Below the pieces are notes generated by a model. It worked only from the letters and a program-made list of their open reading frames with translations, was not told the origin of the DNA and made no database searches. Below, piece after piece: positions 8,892 to 17,858 of a DNA stretch of 64,000 nt. Made by a program: the position numbers and the translations under genes. Source of the DNA: Planotetraspora mira (GTDB lineage: Bacteria; Actinomycetota; Actinomycetes; Streptosporangiales; Streptosporangiaceae); the NCBI RefSeq assembly GCF_016863275.1, contig NZ_BOOO01000022.1:124001-188000 (forward strand), in the 5' to 3' direction. Each line of letters begins with the position of its first letter. The stretch's first letter is position 1.

Positions 8892-9719
8892 GATTACTCC
8901 CTCCACGCGCTGCATACGCGTGCCACCTGGGGTATTGGCCACCGAGTCTACGGCCTCCCGCTCGCCATGTGGGAAACTTTGTCCAACTGCTGGACATATC
9001 GAGCATCGCGGCGCAACCCCCTGCGTTCCCCTCCACCGAGCCGCGCCGAAGCGATCCCGCGGAAGCCGCCCCATGAACCGGCGGCCGCACCCGTTTCCCG
9101 TTTCCGGGATCGACATCCCCGGTTATTAACGATCTTGTTGTGGGCACTCAGAGTCGATACATGACAGAGGTCCGTGGTGTACTGTCTCGCCCGAAGAAGT
9201 GGGTTTCGCCTTTATTTGACCGCACATTTCTGGTTCCAGTTTGCCAGGCGAGGTCGATGTCAGGCCCCGGACCCTCGTAGATCATTAGGGTGACAGTGCG
9301 ATGAGGGGTCAAGCGGTGAGACGTCGAGTCCTCCGTGCGCAAACGCCCTCCACCATCCGGGCCCGCCCGCTCCCCCTGCGAGGACGGCCTCGCCGGGGAG
9401 GCTCAGCGGAATCCGCGCAGGCCTCGGGCGAAGGGGACCCCACCCCGCGCAGCGACCTGCCCGCCGGCACCTCGCGTAACAACCTCCCCGCCGGCACCCC
9501 GCGCAGCAACCTCCCCCACGGCCCGCAGGCCGGCGGAGGCGAGCCGACACCCGCAAGAGACGGCCCGCTCTCCTCCCCCAGCGGGCCACTCGCACCCCGG
9601 GGAGTCGTCGTGCTCGTCCTTCAGACAGCTGGTCATCCCCTCGCCCATCGCTGAAGAGGGGTACGCGGCGGGCCAGGACTACGTACGGCAAATGGAGATA
9701 TCACTAACGATGTGGCCTA
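8892..9719. other. 828-bp intergenic region between thrC and the acyltransferase gene
   Basis: This should hold the minus-strand thrC promoter and the plus-strand promoter of the acyltransferase gene. Open frames here (for example 9301-9654 plus, 9260-9691 minus) are arginine- or proline-rich, lack ribosome binding sites and resemble nothing known. The stretch 9120-9260 is more AT-rich than its surroundings. A short tandem repeat sits at 9446-9520. I see no convincing gene. Confidence 0.5.
9446..9520. repeat. 27-bp tandem repeat, about 2.7 copies
   Basis: Units start at 9446, 9473 and 9500 with core ACCTCCCCGCCGGCACC and a CGCG boundary; the third copy decays. The unit length is a multiple of three, so a plus-strand frame would encode nine-residue repeats (RNNLPAGT-like), but I do not see a credible gene around it. 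Confidence 0.6.
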
Positions 9720-11915
9720 ATGAGCGTCTCTGAGTTCCCACCGCCTGTGACTAGTCAGGCATCTCTCGCCACCGCGACCGACGCGCCCTCCAGCCAGCAT
9801 CGAGGCTCGGCCCAGAACGGGGCGTCGTCGGGTGAAACGCGGCGTCAGCGCGGCGACATCGAGGGCCTCCGGGCGATCGCCGTCACCCTTGTCGTCCTGT
9901 ACCACGCCGGAGTTTCCTTCCTTCCCGGCGGATATGTCGGCGTCGACGTCTTTCTGGTGATCTCCGGATTTCTGATCACGTCACAGCTCGTCTCCGAATT
10001 GGAACGCACAGGGTCGGTCTCGCTGACGCGGTTCTACGCCCGCAGGGCCAAGCGTCTTCTGCCGGCCGTGGCCGTCGTCCTCATCGTGACGGCCGCACTG
10101 ACCCGCATCTTCATTCCGAAGACGCAGTGGGAGGCCGTCGGCGGCGACATCGTCGGTTCGGCGCTGTACGTGGTGAACTGGCGCTTCGCGGCCCGGTCCG
10201 TCGACTACCTGGCCGAGGGCACCGCCCCGTCGCCCGTTCAGCATTTCTGGTCGCTCGCGGTCGAAGAGCAATACTACGTCGTGTGGCCCCTGCTGATCAT
10301 TTTGGCGGCTCTCCTGGCGAGGATGCTGAGCAGGCGCGCGAAGCCAATCGTCTGGACGCTTCTCCTCCTGGTCGCGGTGCCGTCCATCGTCTACTCGGTC
10401 ATCGAGACGGCGCACTCCCCCGAGAGCGCCTTCTTCGTGACGCCCACCCGCGTATGGGAACTGGCGATCGGCGCGGGGCTCGCCCTGAGCGTGTCCCAGT
10501 GCGCGAAGCTCCCCCGGATGTGGGCGATCGTGATCGGATGGGCCGGGGTCGCGTGCATCGCGGCGTCCGCGCTCGTCTTCAGCGGCGCGACAGCCTGGCC
10601 GGGTTATCACGCCGCTCTGCCCACCCTCGGCACGGCGGCCGTGATCGCGGCGGGGTGCTCAGTGGTCCGCGGCGGGCCGGAGTTGCTGCTGGGGACCGCC
10701 CCGTTCCGATGGATCGGTGGACTTTCCTATTCGCTCTACCTGTGGCACTGGCCGTTGCTCGTGGCGGCGACCGCCTACTGGAGCGGCACTCTCACGGTCG
10801 GCCACGGGCTGCTCGTGGCACTGGTCGCCGTCGTCCCGGCCTGGCTCACTCATCGCCTGATCGAAAACCCCCTTCGGTATTCCGCGGCGATATCCAACTC
10901 TCCCCGGCTGGCACTCAGCCTGGGCGCCAACTTCACCTTCGTCGGCGTCGTGGCGGGCATGGCGATCCTGCTGGGGGTCTCGAGTTCCACCGCGGTCGCG
11001 GGCGGCCCGGCCCGACAGGCGCCGGGGGCCGCCGTGCTGGCGGCCGACCCCCGCGACGACCCCGCCGGCGCTCCCGCCGACCACGTCGAGTACATGGTGC
11101 CGGATCCGCTGCAGGCGACGAAGGACCTGCCCGACGTCTACGCCAACGGCTGCCACCAGAACGCGGATGACGCGAAGGTGCTGTCCTGCACGTACGGCAA
11201 CCCGAAATCGAAGATCAGGGTCGCCGCAGCCGGGGACTCCAAGATCGCGCAGTGGCTCCCCGCCCTCCAGTTGCTCGCGACCCAGAACAACTGGCGCCTC
11301 ACGGTCTTCACGAAGTCGGGCTGCACTCTGACGTCCGCGCAGATGATGAAGGCGGACGGCACGAAGCAGCCGTATACGTCGTGCACGGAGTGGAACTCCC
11401 GGCTTCTGCCCTATCTCATCAACACCGAGAAGCCGGACTACGTTTTCACGTCCCAGCTCGCGTCGAGTGCGATCGACGCCGCCGGCCAGGTCACCCCCGA
11501 GGCGATGGTGGCCGGGCTGCGGAAGTCGTGGTCGGCGCTCACCCGCGCCGGCATGCGGGTCATCGTCCTCGCGGACAATCCGGATCCCGGCATGGAGGTC
11601 TACGAGTGCGTCGCGAAGAACCCTGACCACCTGTCCGCGTGCGCGTTCGACCGGGACAAGGCGCACAGCGGAGCGCCGGTCCAGAAGAAGGCCGCGGCGG
11701 GGATGGCTCGCGTGTCGTTCATCGACCTCCACGACGCCATCTGCCCGACGGCACGATGCTCGGCCGTCATCGGCAACGTCCTCGTCTATCGGCAGGGATC
11801 TCACCTCACGGCGACATACGTCAAGACGCTCACGCCGCGCCTGGCGAAGGCGCTCCCCAAGGCAGGTCTGCGGGCGAAGTTCGACGCGGCCGCCGCGACC
11901 GGGCCCACCGGTTAG
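9720..11915 (+). CDS. Membrane acyltransferase (acyltransferase 3 / OafA-YrhL type) with C-terminal SGNH domain
   Basis: Proteins of this type transfer acyl groups, often acetyl, from the cytoplasmic side of the membrane onto surface glycans. The 731-residue product has a cytoplasmic tail (1-45), then the conserved RGDIEGLRAIAVTLVVLYH block with the catalytic-type R and H (R44, R51, H62), about ten membrane helices to about residue 430, a linker, and an extracytoplasmic SGNH domain with GDSK (Ser507 as likely nucleophile) and a late GSHLTATYVK block that would supply the catalytic His. The ATG at 9720 has no clear Shine-Dalgarno sequence. A perfect hairpin follows the stop. The neighbouring glycosyltransferases and methyltransferase suggest a shared glycan target. 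Confidence 0.88.
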   Translation: MSVSEFPPPVTSQASLATATDAPSSQHRGSAQNGASSGETRRQRGDIEGLRAIAVTLVVLYHAGVSFLPGGYVGVDVFLVISGFLITSQLVSELERTGSVSLTRFYARRAKRLLPAVAVVLIVTAALTRIFIPKTQWEAVGGDIVGSALYVVNWRFAARSVDYLAEGTAPSPVQHFWSLAVEEQYYVVWPLLIILAALLARMLSRRAKPIVWTLLLLVAVPSIVYSVIETAHSPESAFFVTPTRVWELAIGAGLALSVSQCAKLPRMWAIVIGWAGVACIAASALVFSGATAWPGYHAALPTLGTAAVIAAGCSVVRGGPELLLGTAPFRWIGGLSYSLYLWHWPLLVAATAYWSGTLTVGHGLLVALVAVVPAWLTHRLIENPLRYSAAISNSPRLALSLGANFTFVGVVAGMAILLGVSSSTAVAGGPARQAPGAAVLAADPRDDPAGAPADHVEYMVPDPLQATKDLPDVYANGCHQNADDAKVLSCTYGNPKSKIRVAAAGDSKIAQWLPALQLLATQNNWRLTVFTKSGCTLTSAQMMKADGTKQPYTSCTEWNSRLLPYLINTEKPDYVFTSQLASSAIDAAGQVTPEAMVAGLRKSWSALTRAGMRVIVLADNPDPGMEVYECVAKNPDHLSACAFDRDKAHSGAPVQKKAAAGMARVSFIDLHDAICPTARCSAVIGNVLVYRQGSHLTATYVKTLTPRLAKALPKAGLRAKFDAAAATGPTG

Positions 11916-11938
11916 GACTCCGCGCACGGAGCAGCCAC

Positions 11939-11972
11939 CGGGTGGGTGGCGGGACGCCCCGCCACCCACCCG
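11939..11972 (+). terminator. Perfect 15-bp hairpin after the acyltransferase gene
   Basis: CGGGTGGGTGGCGGG (11939-11953) pairs exactly with 11958-11972 around an ACGC loop, 24 bp after the stop codon. It separates the acyltransferase gene from the methyltransferase gene, which starts at 12050. Confidence 0.8.
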
Positions 11973-12049
11973 CGCCATGCCTACTAACCTGGGGCAACGC
12001 GTCCGAAAGCGACTTCAGTCACATTGGTGATCCGGGAAGGTTGAACCGA

Positions 12050-13279
12050 GTGTCGAATAACAGCCCTCAAGAAGGGAGGGCGAGTCTGGTGCGGCGGGTG
12101 AGAGATGTGCCGAAACGTCATGCCCTCAAGCTCTTGGCCGTCGTGGTGCTGGGAGCCGGCACAGCGATCGCCGCTCTTCTAGGGCATCCGGAGCTCGCGA
12201 CCGCACTGATCGGAGTACTGCTCGCCACCATCGCCGTCGTCATCGTGCGTCTCGGACCCCGCGTCGCTCAGCAGATCCGAACGCAGACGCTCGAAAACAG
12301 GAAATTGGCCAATCGCATCGAGACGGCACAGCGGCAGACCCTCACCGCCGTGGAGAACGAGCGGGCGGTTCTGGCCAAGCTGGACAACCGGCTGAACACG
12401 AGCCTGTCCACCCAGCGCCAGCTCCTCGCCTCTCTGGAGCGTCAGCTCGTCTCCGCCGTGGAGGACGAGCGACGCTCGGGAGCGGAGCGCCAACATGAGT
12501 TGCTGGCCGGGTTCAAGCAGACGCAGAACAAGATCGAGGAATCCGCACGGCCGCTGAGCAGCCTCGGCAGCAAGATCACTGCCGTCAGCGACAAGATCAC
12601 CTCCGTACAACGGCATTTCGACGCGAAACTGGTCACTCTTCGCTGGGAGGTCGTGCGGGAGAACGAGGCGCTCCTGCAACTGTTCGAAAGGTTCGATCCC
12701 CGCGCCCCCATGCCGACGTCCGGTGGCTGGGCACTGAGCCCGACCGGGCTGCTCGAACTGCTCACTCTCATCGACCGGCGGCAGCCTCGGGTCCTTCTCG
12801 AGCTGGGCAGCGGAACGTCGACGATCTGGATCGCCTACGCCCTCGAGAAGACCGGCGGCCGCCTCATATCGATCGACCACGACGAGGAGTACGCCGCGCG
12901 AACGAGGCTCATGCTCCAGATGCACGGCCTCGACCACGTGGCGGAGGTTCGAGTCGCACCTTTGTCCCCGCTCGACGTCGCCGGCGAAAGCTACAACTGG
13001 TACGGCGTGGGAGCGTTCGAAGACGTGGAGGAAGTCGACCTGCTGCTCGTCGACGGACCGCCCGCTGCTGTGGGCCCCAACTCGAGGTACCCGGCCCTCC
13101 ACGCCATCGCGCCGAAGCTGGCGGCGAGGTCTCTCGTCCTTCTCGACGACGTGGAAAGGGCTGACGAGCAGGAGATCGCCCGGCGCTGGGCCGAGGAGTT
13201 CCCCGGGCTCACGCGGGAGACCTCGCTCTTCAACCGCCAGGCCATCTTCACCTACACGCCGCCGCAGTCGTCGGAGTGA
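12050..13279 (+). CDS. Membrane-anchored coiled-coil class I methyltransferase
   Basis: The start is GTG at 12050, with GGGAAGG 9 nt upstream; the frame continues further upstream through the end of the previous gene. Of 409 residues, about 22-64 form two adjacent membrane helices, about 70-200 a long coiled coil (Gln/Arg/Glu-rich with heptad leucines), and about 225-400 a Rossmann SAM-dependent domain: LLELGSGTSTIWIAYALE, then LISIDHDEEYA, then EVDLLLVDGPP, similar to the methyltransferase_24 group. The substrate is unknown; an O-methylation of a surface sugar is a guess from context. The organisation suggests a membrane-tethered assembly with the coiled-coil glycosyltransferase encoded convergently. 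Confidence 0.8.
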   Translation: MSNNSPQEGRASLVRRVRDVPKRHALKLLAVVVLGAGTAIAALLGHPELATALIGVLLATIAVVIVRLGPRVAQQIRTQTLENRKLANRIETAQRQTLTAVENERAVLAKLDNRLNTSLSTQRQLLASLERQLVSAVEDERRSGAERQHELLAGFKQTQNKIEESARPLSSLGSKITAVSDKITSVQRHFDAKLVTLRWEVVRENEALLQLFERFDPRAPMPTSGGWALSPTGLLELLTLIDRRQPRVLLELGSGTSTIWIAYALEKTGGRLISIDHDEEYAARTRLMLQMHGLDHVAEVRVAPLSPLDVAGESYNWYGVGAFEDVEEVDLLLVDGPPAAVGPNSRYPALHAIAPKLAARSLVLLDDVERADEQEIARRWAEEFPGLTRETSLFNRQAIFTYTPPQSSE

Positions 13280-13332
13280 CCGCGGCCGCTCGTAAGATTC
13301 GGAGGCCCTGAGGGGCCGATCAGCTCGACGGA

Positions 13333-13375
13333 CCGGCGGGACCGGGCGGGGACATGACCCGCCGGCTCCCGCCGG
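13333..13375. terminator. Nested hairpin between convergent genes
   Basis: CCGGCGGG (13333-13340) pairs with CCCGCCGG (13368-13375), with an inner GGCGGG/CCCGCC stem. It lies between the methyltransferase gene (plus) and the glycosyltransferase gene (minus), so it could stop transcription from both sides. Confidence 0.5.
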
Positions 13376-13426
13376 CGTACGGGCGGCGTCTCGGAGTGTC
13401 CGTCACCCGATCACTCCGTCACCCGA

Positions 13427-15316
13427 TCACTTGGGGGGCGACTGGTCGCTCAGCAAGCCTCGAATACGGCGAATACCGCTCCGCGTGATCCGTGTGAGGC
13501 CGCGGCCACGCTTGAGCACGCTGATTTGCCTGCGCAGAGTGCCGATCTCGCGGCGGAATTGCACGGCGCTGGTCCGCCAGCGCTGCGCCTCCGCACGCGC
13601 CTCGGTGACTTCGCCGTTGAGACGCTCGACTTCGCCGTCGCGGCGTTCGACCTGACCGTTGAGACGCTCGACTTCGCCGTCGCGGCGTTCGACCTCACCG
13701 TTGAGACGCTTGACCTCACCGTTGAGGCGCTTGACCTCGCCGTTGAGGCGCTTGACCTCGCCGTTGAGCCGCTCGCCTTCCTTTTTCAGTTTTTCCAGCT
13801 CACCTTGCCACGCCGACCTTCTCTTCTCTTCCTCTGCCTTCTCCTTGAGCCGGCGACGATAGGCGCTCCTGCGAGCCTCCAGAGGGCTCGCGTCGGCCGC
13901 CGGAACAAGCCCGTACGTCTCCGGGTCCACCCACATCGACCCGTAGACCTCGGTCACGACCCCGTCGAGGTCCTCGCCCTCCTCCGCCAGCATCTCGGCT
14001 CGGGCGAACGCGGCGGTCCGTTCGACGCGGGCCGCGACGATCCCCTCGGGCCGCTCGGCCAGCAGCACGGACACCAGGCCGAGGCTGCGCTCCGTCATCA
14101 GGTCGATCAGCTGAGCCACCGAGTCCTCGCCGGGGACCCAGCCCGGCGGCAGGCGCAACACGTACGGCGCCGGCCCGGCGCGGCCGCCGGCCCGCACCCG
14201 AGCTTCGCCGTCGTAGTGGCCACGGATCAGGACCAGGTCGAGGCGAGGATTGGTGAGCGGCGCGCGGTACTCGGGTTCGACCTCGTCCCAGGGGCCGACG
14301 AGGACTACGGACAGGTCCGGGATCGTCCCCGCCAGGAGGTTGTCGACCGTCGCGCGGACGTCCTCATAAGAGGCGTCGGTCACGTCGATCTCCACCTCGA
14401 CGTAAGGCGTCAGGTACTGCCGGGTCGGATGTTGCCGCAGCCAGCGATAGTGCGGGATGCGGTCGGGGGTGAACGCGTGGCTGACGCGGCTGATCGGGGT
14501 CCTCTCGCGCATCCGCATCGTGGGCCCCAGGTGGTAGCCGATGGACAGGGGCTCGGGAATGAACACCGCTCCTGCCTCGGACAGCCGGTAGCCCATCTCG
14601 GTGTCCTGGCCGAGGATCAGCTCTTCGTCCATGGGGCCGGCCGCCTTGATCAGCCCGGCGTTGACCGACGTCGACCCTCCGACGTGAAGCGGGAATGCGC
14701 CCTGCGCGGCGGAACGGAGCTTGTCGGTGCTCTCGACGAGATTCACGATCCACTCGTGCGGATCTGCGGGCTCGAACAACTTCGCCCGATCGTCGGCTGC
14801 GATCACGTCCGCCGGGGTCGGCGACTCCACCGTCGTGAACCGCAGGTAGCTGGTGACCGACAGGTACGGCGCGAGGTGGTGCCAGCGCATGTGCGCCTCG
14901 ATCGCCACCCGGTCCAGCACCACGTCGGAGTCGAGCCAGTGGATGACGTCGCCCGTGGCCACCTGCAGGCCTGCGTTACGCGCGTTGGCCCTCCCCGGGA
15001 TCTCACAAAGGATCAACCGTGTGTTGACAGGGCGGATCTCGGGCAGGCGCAGCGGCTGCTCACTGCCGTTGTCGACGACGATGACCTCGATCAGGTCGGC
15101 CGGATAGCTCTGCTCGGCCAGGCCCGCGAGCGCGAGGTCGAGCTTCTCCTGTCCGTTGTACGCGGGCACGATCACGCTCACCCGCATGGCGGGTGTCCAC
15201 GCACCGATCTCGGGCGGCGTGAGGCTCGAGTAGTCGTTGCCACGGATCCTGGGGATCGAAGGAGTGACTCGCGGCGTCATGGCCGGCGCACCGGGGAGTG
15301 TCGAGGGGCGATTCAC
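13427..15316 (-). CDS. Family 2 glycosyltransferase with C-terminal heptad-repeat coiled coil
   Basis: The 629-residue protein begins at GTG 15316, which overlaps the TGA of the upstream glycosyltransferase gene by 4 bp; GGAGG lies 5-6 nt before it, so the two are translationally coupled. Residues about 45-290 form a GT-A domain: VSVIVPAYNGQ, VIVVDNGSEQ, the DSD metal motif (IHWLDSDVVLD) and a late EMGYRL segment. A second alpha/beta region follows. Residues about 518-567 are seven exact 7-residue repeats (RLNGEVK/RRDGEVE), a clear coiled coil, then a basic tail (LRRQISVLKRGRG). Sugar donor and acceptor cannot be read from the sequence. Confidence 0.88.
   Translation of the reverse strand: MNRPSTLPGAPAMTPRVTPSIPRIRGNDYSSLTPPEIGAWTPAMRVSVIVPAYNGQEKLDLALAGLAEQSYPADLIEVIVVDNGSEQPLRLPEIRPVNTRLILCEIPGRANARNAGLQVATGDVIHWLDSDVVLDRVAIEAHMRWHHLAPYLSVTSYLRFTTVESPTPADVIAADDRAKLFEPADPHEWIVNLVESTDKLRSAAQGAFPLHVGGSTSVNAGLIKAAGPMDEELILGQDTEMGYRLSEAGAVFIPEPLSIGYHLGPTMRMRERTPISRVSHAFTPDRIPHYRWLRQHPTRQYLTPYVEVEIDVTDASYEDVRATVDNLLAGTIPDLSVVLVGPWDEVEPEYRAPLTNPRLDLVLIRGHYDGEARVRAGGRAGPAPYVLRLPPGWVPGEDSVAQLIDLMTERSLGLVSVLLAERPEGIVAARVERTAAFARAEMLAEEGEDLDGVVTEVYGSMWVDPETYGLVPAADASPLEARRSAYRRRLKEKAEEEKRRSAWQGELEKLKKEGERLNGEVKRLNGEVKRLNGEVKRLNGEVERRDGEVERLNGQVERRDGEVERLNGEVTEARAEAQRWRTSAVQFRREIGTLRRQISVLKRGRGLTRITRSGIRRIRGLLSDQSPPK
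13617..13763. repeat. Seven 21-bp tandem repeats encoding coiled-coil heptads
   Basis: Units start every 21 bp at 13617, 13638, 13659, 13680, 13701, 13722 and 13743. Units 1 and 3 are identical, 2 and 4 differ at one base, and 6 and 7 are identical, which shows expansion first by 42-bp and then by 21-bp duplication. They encode the glycosyltransferase coiled coil. Confidence 0.9.
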
Positions 15317-16401
15317 GAACCCTCCAGGATCCGAGTCGGGTGGAAGCCCCGCCACTGATTGGCCGAGCCTCGAATGAACTCGGAGAGCGGTGGCTGCCAG
15401 GTGTGCTGTGCCGTCGCGGCCCGCCGGACCAGCAGGCCCATCCCGTGGGTCCGGTAGATGGTGCCGCCTGCCGCCTCGATCGCCTTGAGCAGTCGGGTGT
15501 CCCCCCCTTGGGGCACCGGCTGGAACCCGCCGATCTCCTGAAATGTGGTCCGCTCCAGCAGCAGTGTCGCGCCTGATACGAGGTCGGCCGTGATCTCCGT
15601 GCGCCAGCGGCCCCTGCGGACCGTGATGTCCAGCGGTTCGAGGTAGTAGAACTCGGTGGGCATGCCGACCACGTCAGCCCCCGAATACTCCTTGGCGAGC
15701 AACAGGTCCGACAGATGGTCCGGGCTATACCAATCGTCGTCATCCCATTTCGCGATATAGCCGCCGTTGGCCCGCGCGACGCCGGCGTTGATCACCTCGC
15801 CGAACACGGTCTCGCTTCCGAGCTCCACGATCTCGATCGGGAAGGGGAAGTCTCTCGCCTCCTGCCGTACGACCTCTGCTGGAAAGCCGTGAGCTGCGTA
15901 GACGACCTCCAAGTCGACGTGCCGCTGGCGGGCGATCTGCGCCAGCGTGAAGGCCGTCAGCGCCGGCCTTCTGCTTGCCACGATGACGCTGACCAGGCCG
16001 CGTTCACTCGTGTTCATCGAGCGCCGGAGCCCAAGGCGGCGCAGCCGCAGGCTGTGTTCTTCTCGCCGGAGATCGGCCAGCGACGCGCCGGTGCCGTCGA
16101 TCTCAGGCTCGAGCCACCGGGCGTCGGTGACGAGGTCCCGCAGATCCGGATCGAGCCAGTCGGGCGCCGCGGCCGAGTGCAGCGGCACTCCGGCCGACGC
16201 GAGCTGATGAATGACGTCCAAGGGGGCGCTGGACTGAGGCCATTCGATGCGAACGTCTCGAAGATCACGTAAGCCGGCCACGTCCCCCTCGGTGAGCCCA
16301 TCGGGGAAGGCTGTTCCGGAGATGATCCACTGGCTCCCGTCCCAGCGGGCCTCCGCCGTTTCCGCGCTCGGAGCGCGGAGGAAGCCCTGAGGGCTGATCA
16401 T
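15313..16401 (-). CDS. Family 2 glycosyltransferase
   Basis: A 362-residue protein starting at ATG 16401 (MISPQGFLRAPSAE) with GGGGAGG 4 nt upstream; longer in-frame starts lack a binding site. The first 130 residues form an unassigned domain. The GT-A fold follows: LVSVIVASRRPALTAFT near 136, and IAKWDDDDWYSPDHL with the DDD metal-binding motif near 220. No membrane segment is visible, so it should act in the cytoplasm. It overlaps the next glycosyltransferase gene by 4 bp (GTGA), so the two are made together, probably for one surface glycan. Confidence 0.88.
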   Translation of the reverse strand: MISPQGFLRAPSAETAEARWDGSQWIISGTAFPDGLTEGDVAGLRDLRDVRIEWPQSSAPLDVIHQLASAGVPLHSAAAPDWLDPDLRDLVTDARWLEPEIDGTGASLADLRREEHSLRLRRLGLRRSMNTSERGLVSVIVASRRPALTAFTLAQIARQRHVDLEVVYAAHGFPAEVVRQEARDFPFPIEIVELGSETVFGEVINAGVARANGGYIAKWDDDDWYSPDHLSDLLLAKEYSGADVVGMPTEFYYLEPLDITVRRGRWRTEITADLVSGATLLLERTTFQEIGGFQPVPQGGDTRLLKAIEAAGGTIYRTHGMGLLVRRAATAQHTWQPPLSEFIRGSANQWRGFHPTRILEGS

Positions 16402-16508
16402 GAAACCTCCCCTGTACATCACGAATGCGCTCAACAAGAACCCGCATTCTGGCACAGTGGGGTCAAATCAATCCCCGTCAACCACAATATGTATGAGCTC
16501 ATGCGAAC

Positions 16509-17816
16509 TTACGGGGTGTCGTCTCCTTCGACGCGCATGACGCTCGCCACCGCGCGCACGATGTCGAGGTCCTGCAGGTCTTCGATCGTCGCGGAAAGCG
16601 CGGCGTCGTTCGCCCGATGGGTCACCAGGACGAGTTGGGCGTCGTCCCCGCGGCCCTCCTGCCTGACCGTCTGGATCGAGACGTCGTGCGTGGAGAAGAT
16701 GTCGGCGACCCGTGCGAGCACGCCGGGCTTGTCCGCCACATCCAGCGAGACGTGGTACCGCGTGATCGTGTCGCCCATCGGGTGGACCTTCAGGTCGGCG
16801 TACGTCGACTCCTCGGGCCCGCGGGTGTCGGCGATGCGGTTGCGGGCGACCGCCACGATGTCCCCGAGGACCGCCGAGGCCGTCGGGGCGCCGCCGGCGC
16901 CCGCGCCGTAGAACATCAGCCGTCCGGCCGACTGCGCCTCCACGAACACCGCGTTGTACGCCTCCCGGACGCCCGCGAGGGGATGAGTCCTCGGGATCAT
17001 CGCGGGGTGGACCCTGACGCCGATCGAGCCGCCGTCGTCGGAACGCGCGCAGATGGCCAGCAGCTTGATGACGTACCCCATGCCCTTGGCCGAGGCCACG
17101 TCAGCGGCGGTGATCTCCGTGATGCCCTCGCGGTGCACGTCCGCCGCCGTCACCCGGCTGTGGAAGGCGATGCCCGCGAGGATGGCGGCCTTGGCCGCGG
17201 CGTCGAAGCCCTCGACGTCGGCCGTCGGGTCGGCCTCCGCGTACCCGAGCGCCTGGGCCTCCTCCAGGGCGTCGGTGAACGACGCGCCCGAGGAGTCCAT
17301 CTTGTCGAGGATGTAGTTGGTCGTGCCGTTCACGATGCCGAGCACGCGGTGGACGTGATCACCGGCCATCGACTCGCGCAACGGGCGCAGCAGCGGGATC
17401 GCGCCCGCCACGCTCGCCTCGAAGTACAGGTCGGCCCGGTTCTTCCTGGCCGCGGCATGGATGGTCGCGCCGTCCTCCGCCAGCAGGGCCTTGTTGGCGG
17501 TCACCACGGACTTGCCGTGGGACATCGCGGCGAGGATCAGCGACCTGGCCGGCTCGATCCCGCCGATCACCTCGACGACGATGTCCACGTCGTCGCGGGT
17601 CACCAGTGCCTCGGCGTCGGTCGTGAGCAGCGCGGGGTCGATCTCCGTGTCCCGCCTGCGACCCAGCCGCCGTACGGCCACGCCCGCCAGCTCCAGGGGA
17701 GCGCCGACCCGTGCGGCCAGGTCGTCGGCCTGCTCGCCCAGCAGCCGCACGACCTGCGACCCGACGACGCCACAGCCCAGCAGCGCCACCCTGAGCGCCG
17801 GTTTGGCGTTAGTCAC
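16509..17816 (-). CDS. hom: Homoserine dehydrogenase
   Basis: Hom reduces aspartate semialdehyde to homoserine with NAD(P)H, the branch point toward threonine and methionine. The 435-residue protein has the Rossmann motif LLGCGVVGSQVVRLL at 13-27, the catalytic-domain segment EGFDAAAKAAILAGIAFH, and a C-terminal ACT domain beginning near YHVSLDVADKPGVLARVAD, which usually gives threonine feedback control. GTG at 17816 has GGAGG 4 nt upstream and lies 42 bp after lysA, so lysA-hom is probably one transcript. Confidence 0.95.
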   Translation of the reverse strand: MTNAKPALRVALLGCGVVGSQVVRLLGEQADDLAARVGAPLELAGVAVRRLGRRRDTEIDPALLTTDAEALVTRDDVDIVVEVIGGIEPARSLILAAMSHGKSVVTANKALLAEDGATIHAAARKNRADLYFEASVAGAIPLLRPLRESMAGDHVHRVLGIVNGTTNYILDKMDSSGASFTDALEEAQALGYAEADPTADVEGFDAAAKAAILAGIAFHSRVTAADVHREGITEITAADVASAKGMGYVIKLLAICARSDDGGSIGVRVHPAMIPRTHPLAGVREAYNAVFVEAQSAGRLMFYGAGAGGAPTASAVLGDIVAVARNRIADTRGPEESTYADLKVHPMGDTITRYHVSLDVADKPGVLARVADIFSTHDVSIQTVRQEGRGDDAQLVLVTHRANDAALSATIEDLQDLDIVRAVASVMRVEGDDTP

Positions 17817-17858
17817 GAGCCCTCCTCGTCTCGCCGCGTGGCCCCGCGCCGATTCCGG

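Noticed and set aside
9301-9654. Plus-strand gene of 117 codons containing nine-residue repeats
   Set aside because: No ribosome binding site, no recognisable domain, and equally open frames on both strands. The repeat length being a multiple of three is not enough.
9720-16401. Secondary-metabolite biosynthetic cluster
   Set aside because: Glycosyltransferases, a methyltransferase and an acyltransferase are present, but there is no PKS, NRPS, terpene or RiPP core enzyme, no sugar-nucleotide pathway and no resistance gene. Coiled coils and membrane anchors point to surface glycan work.
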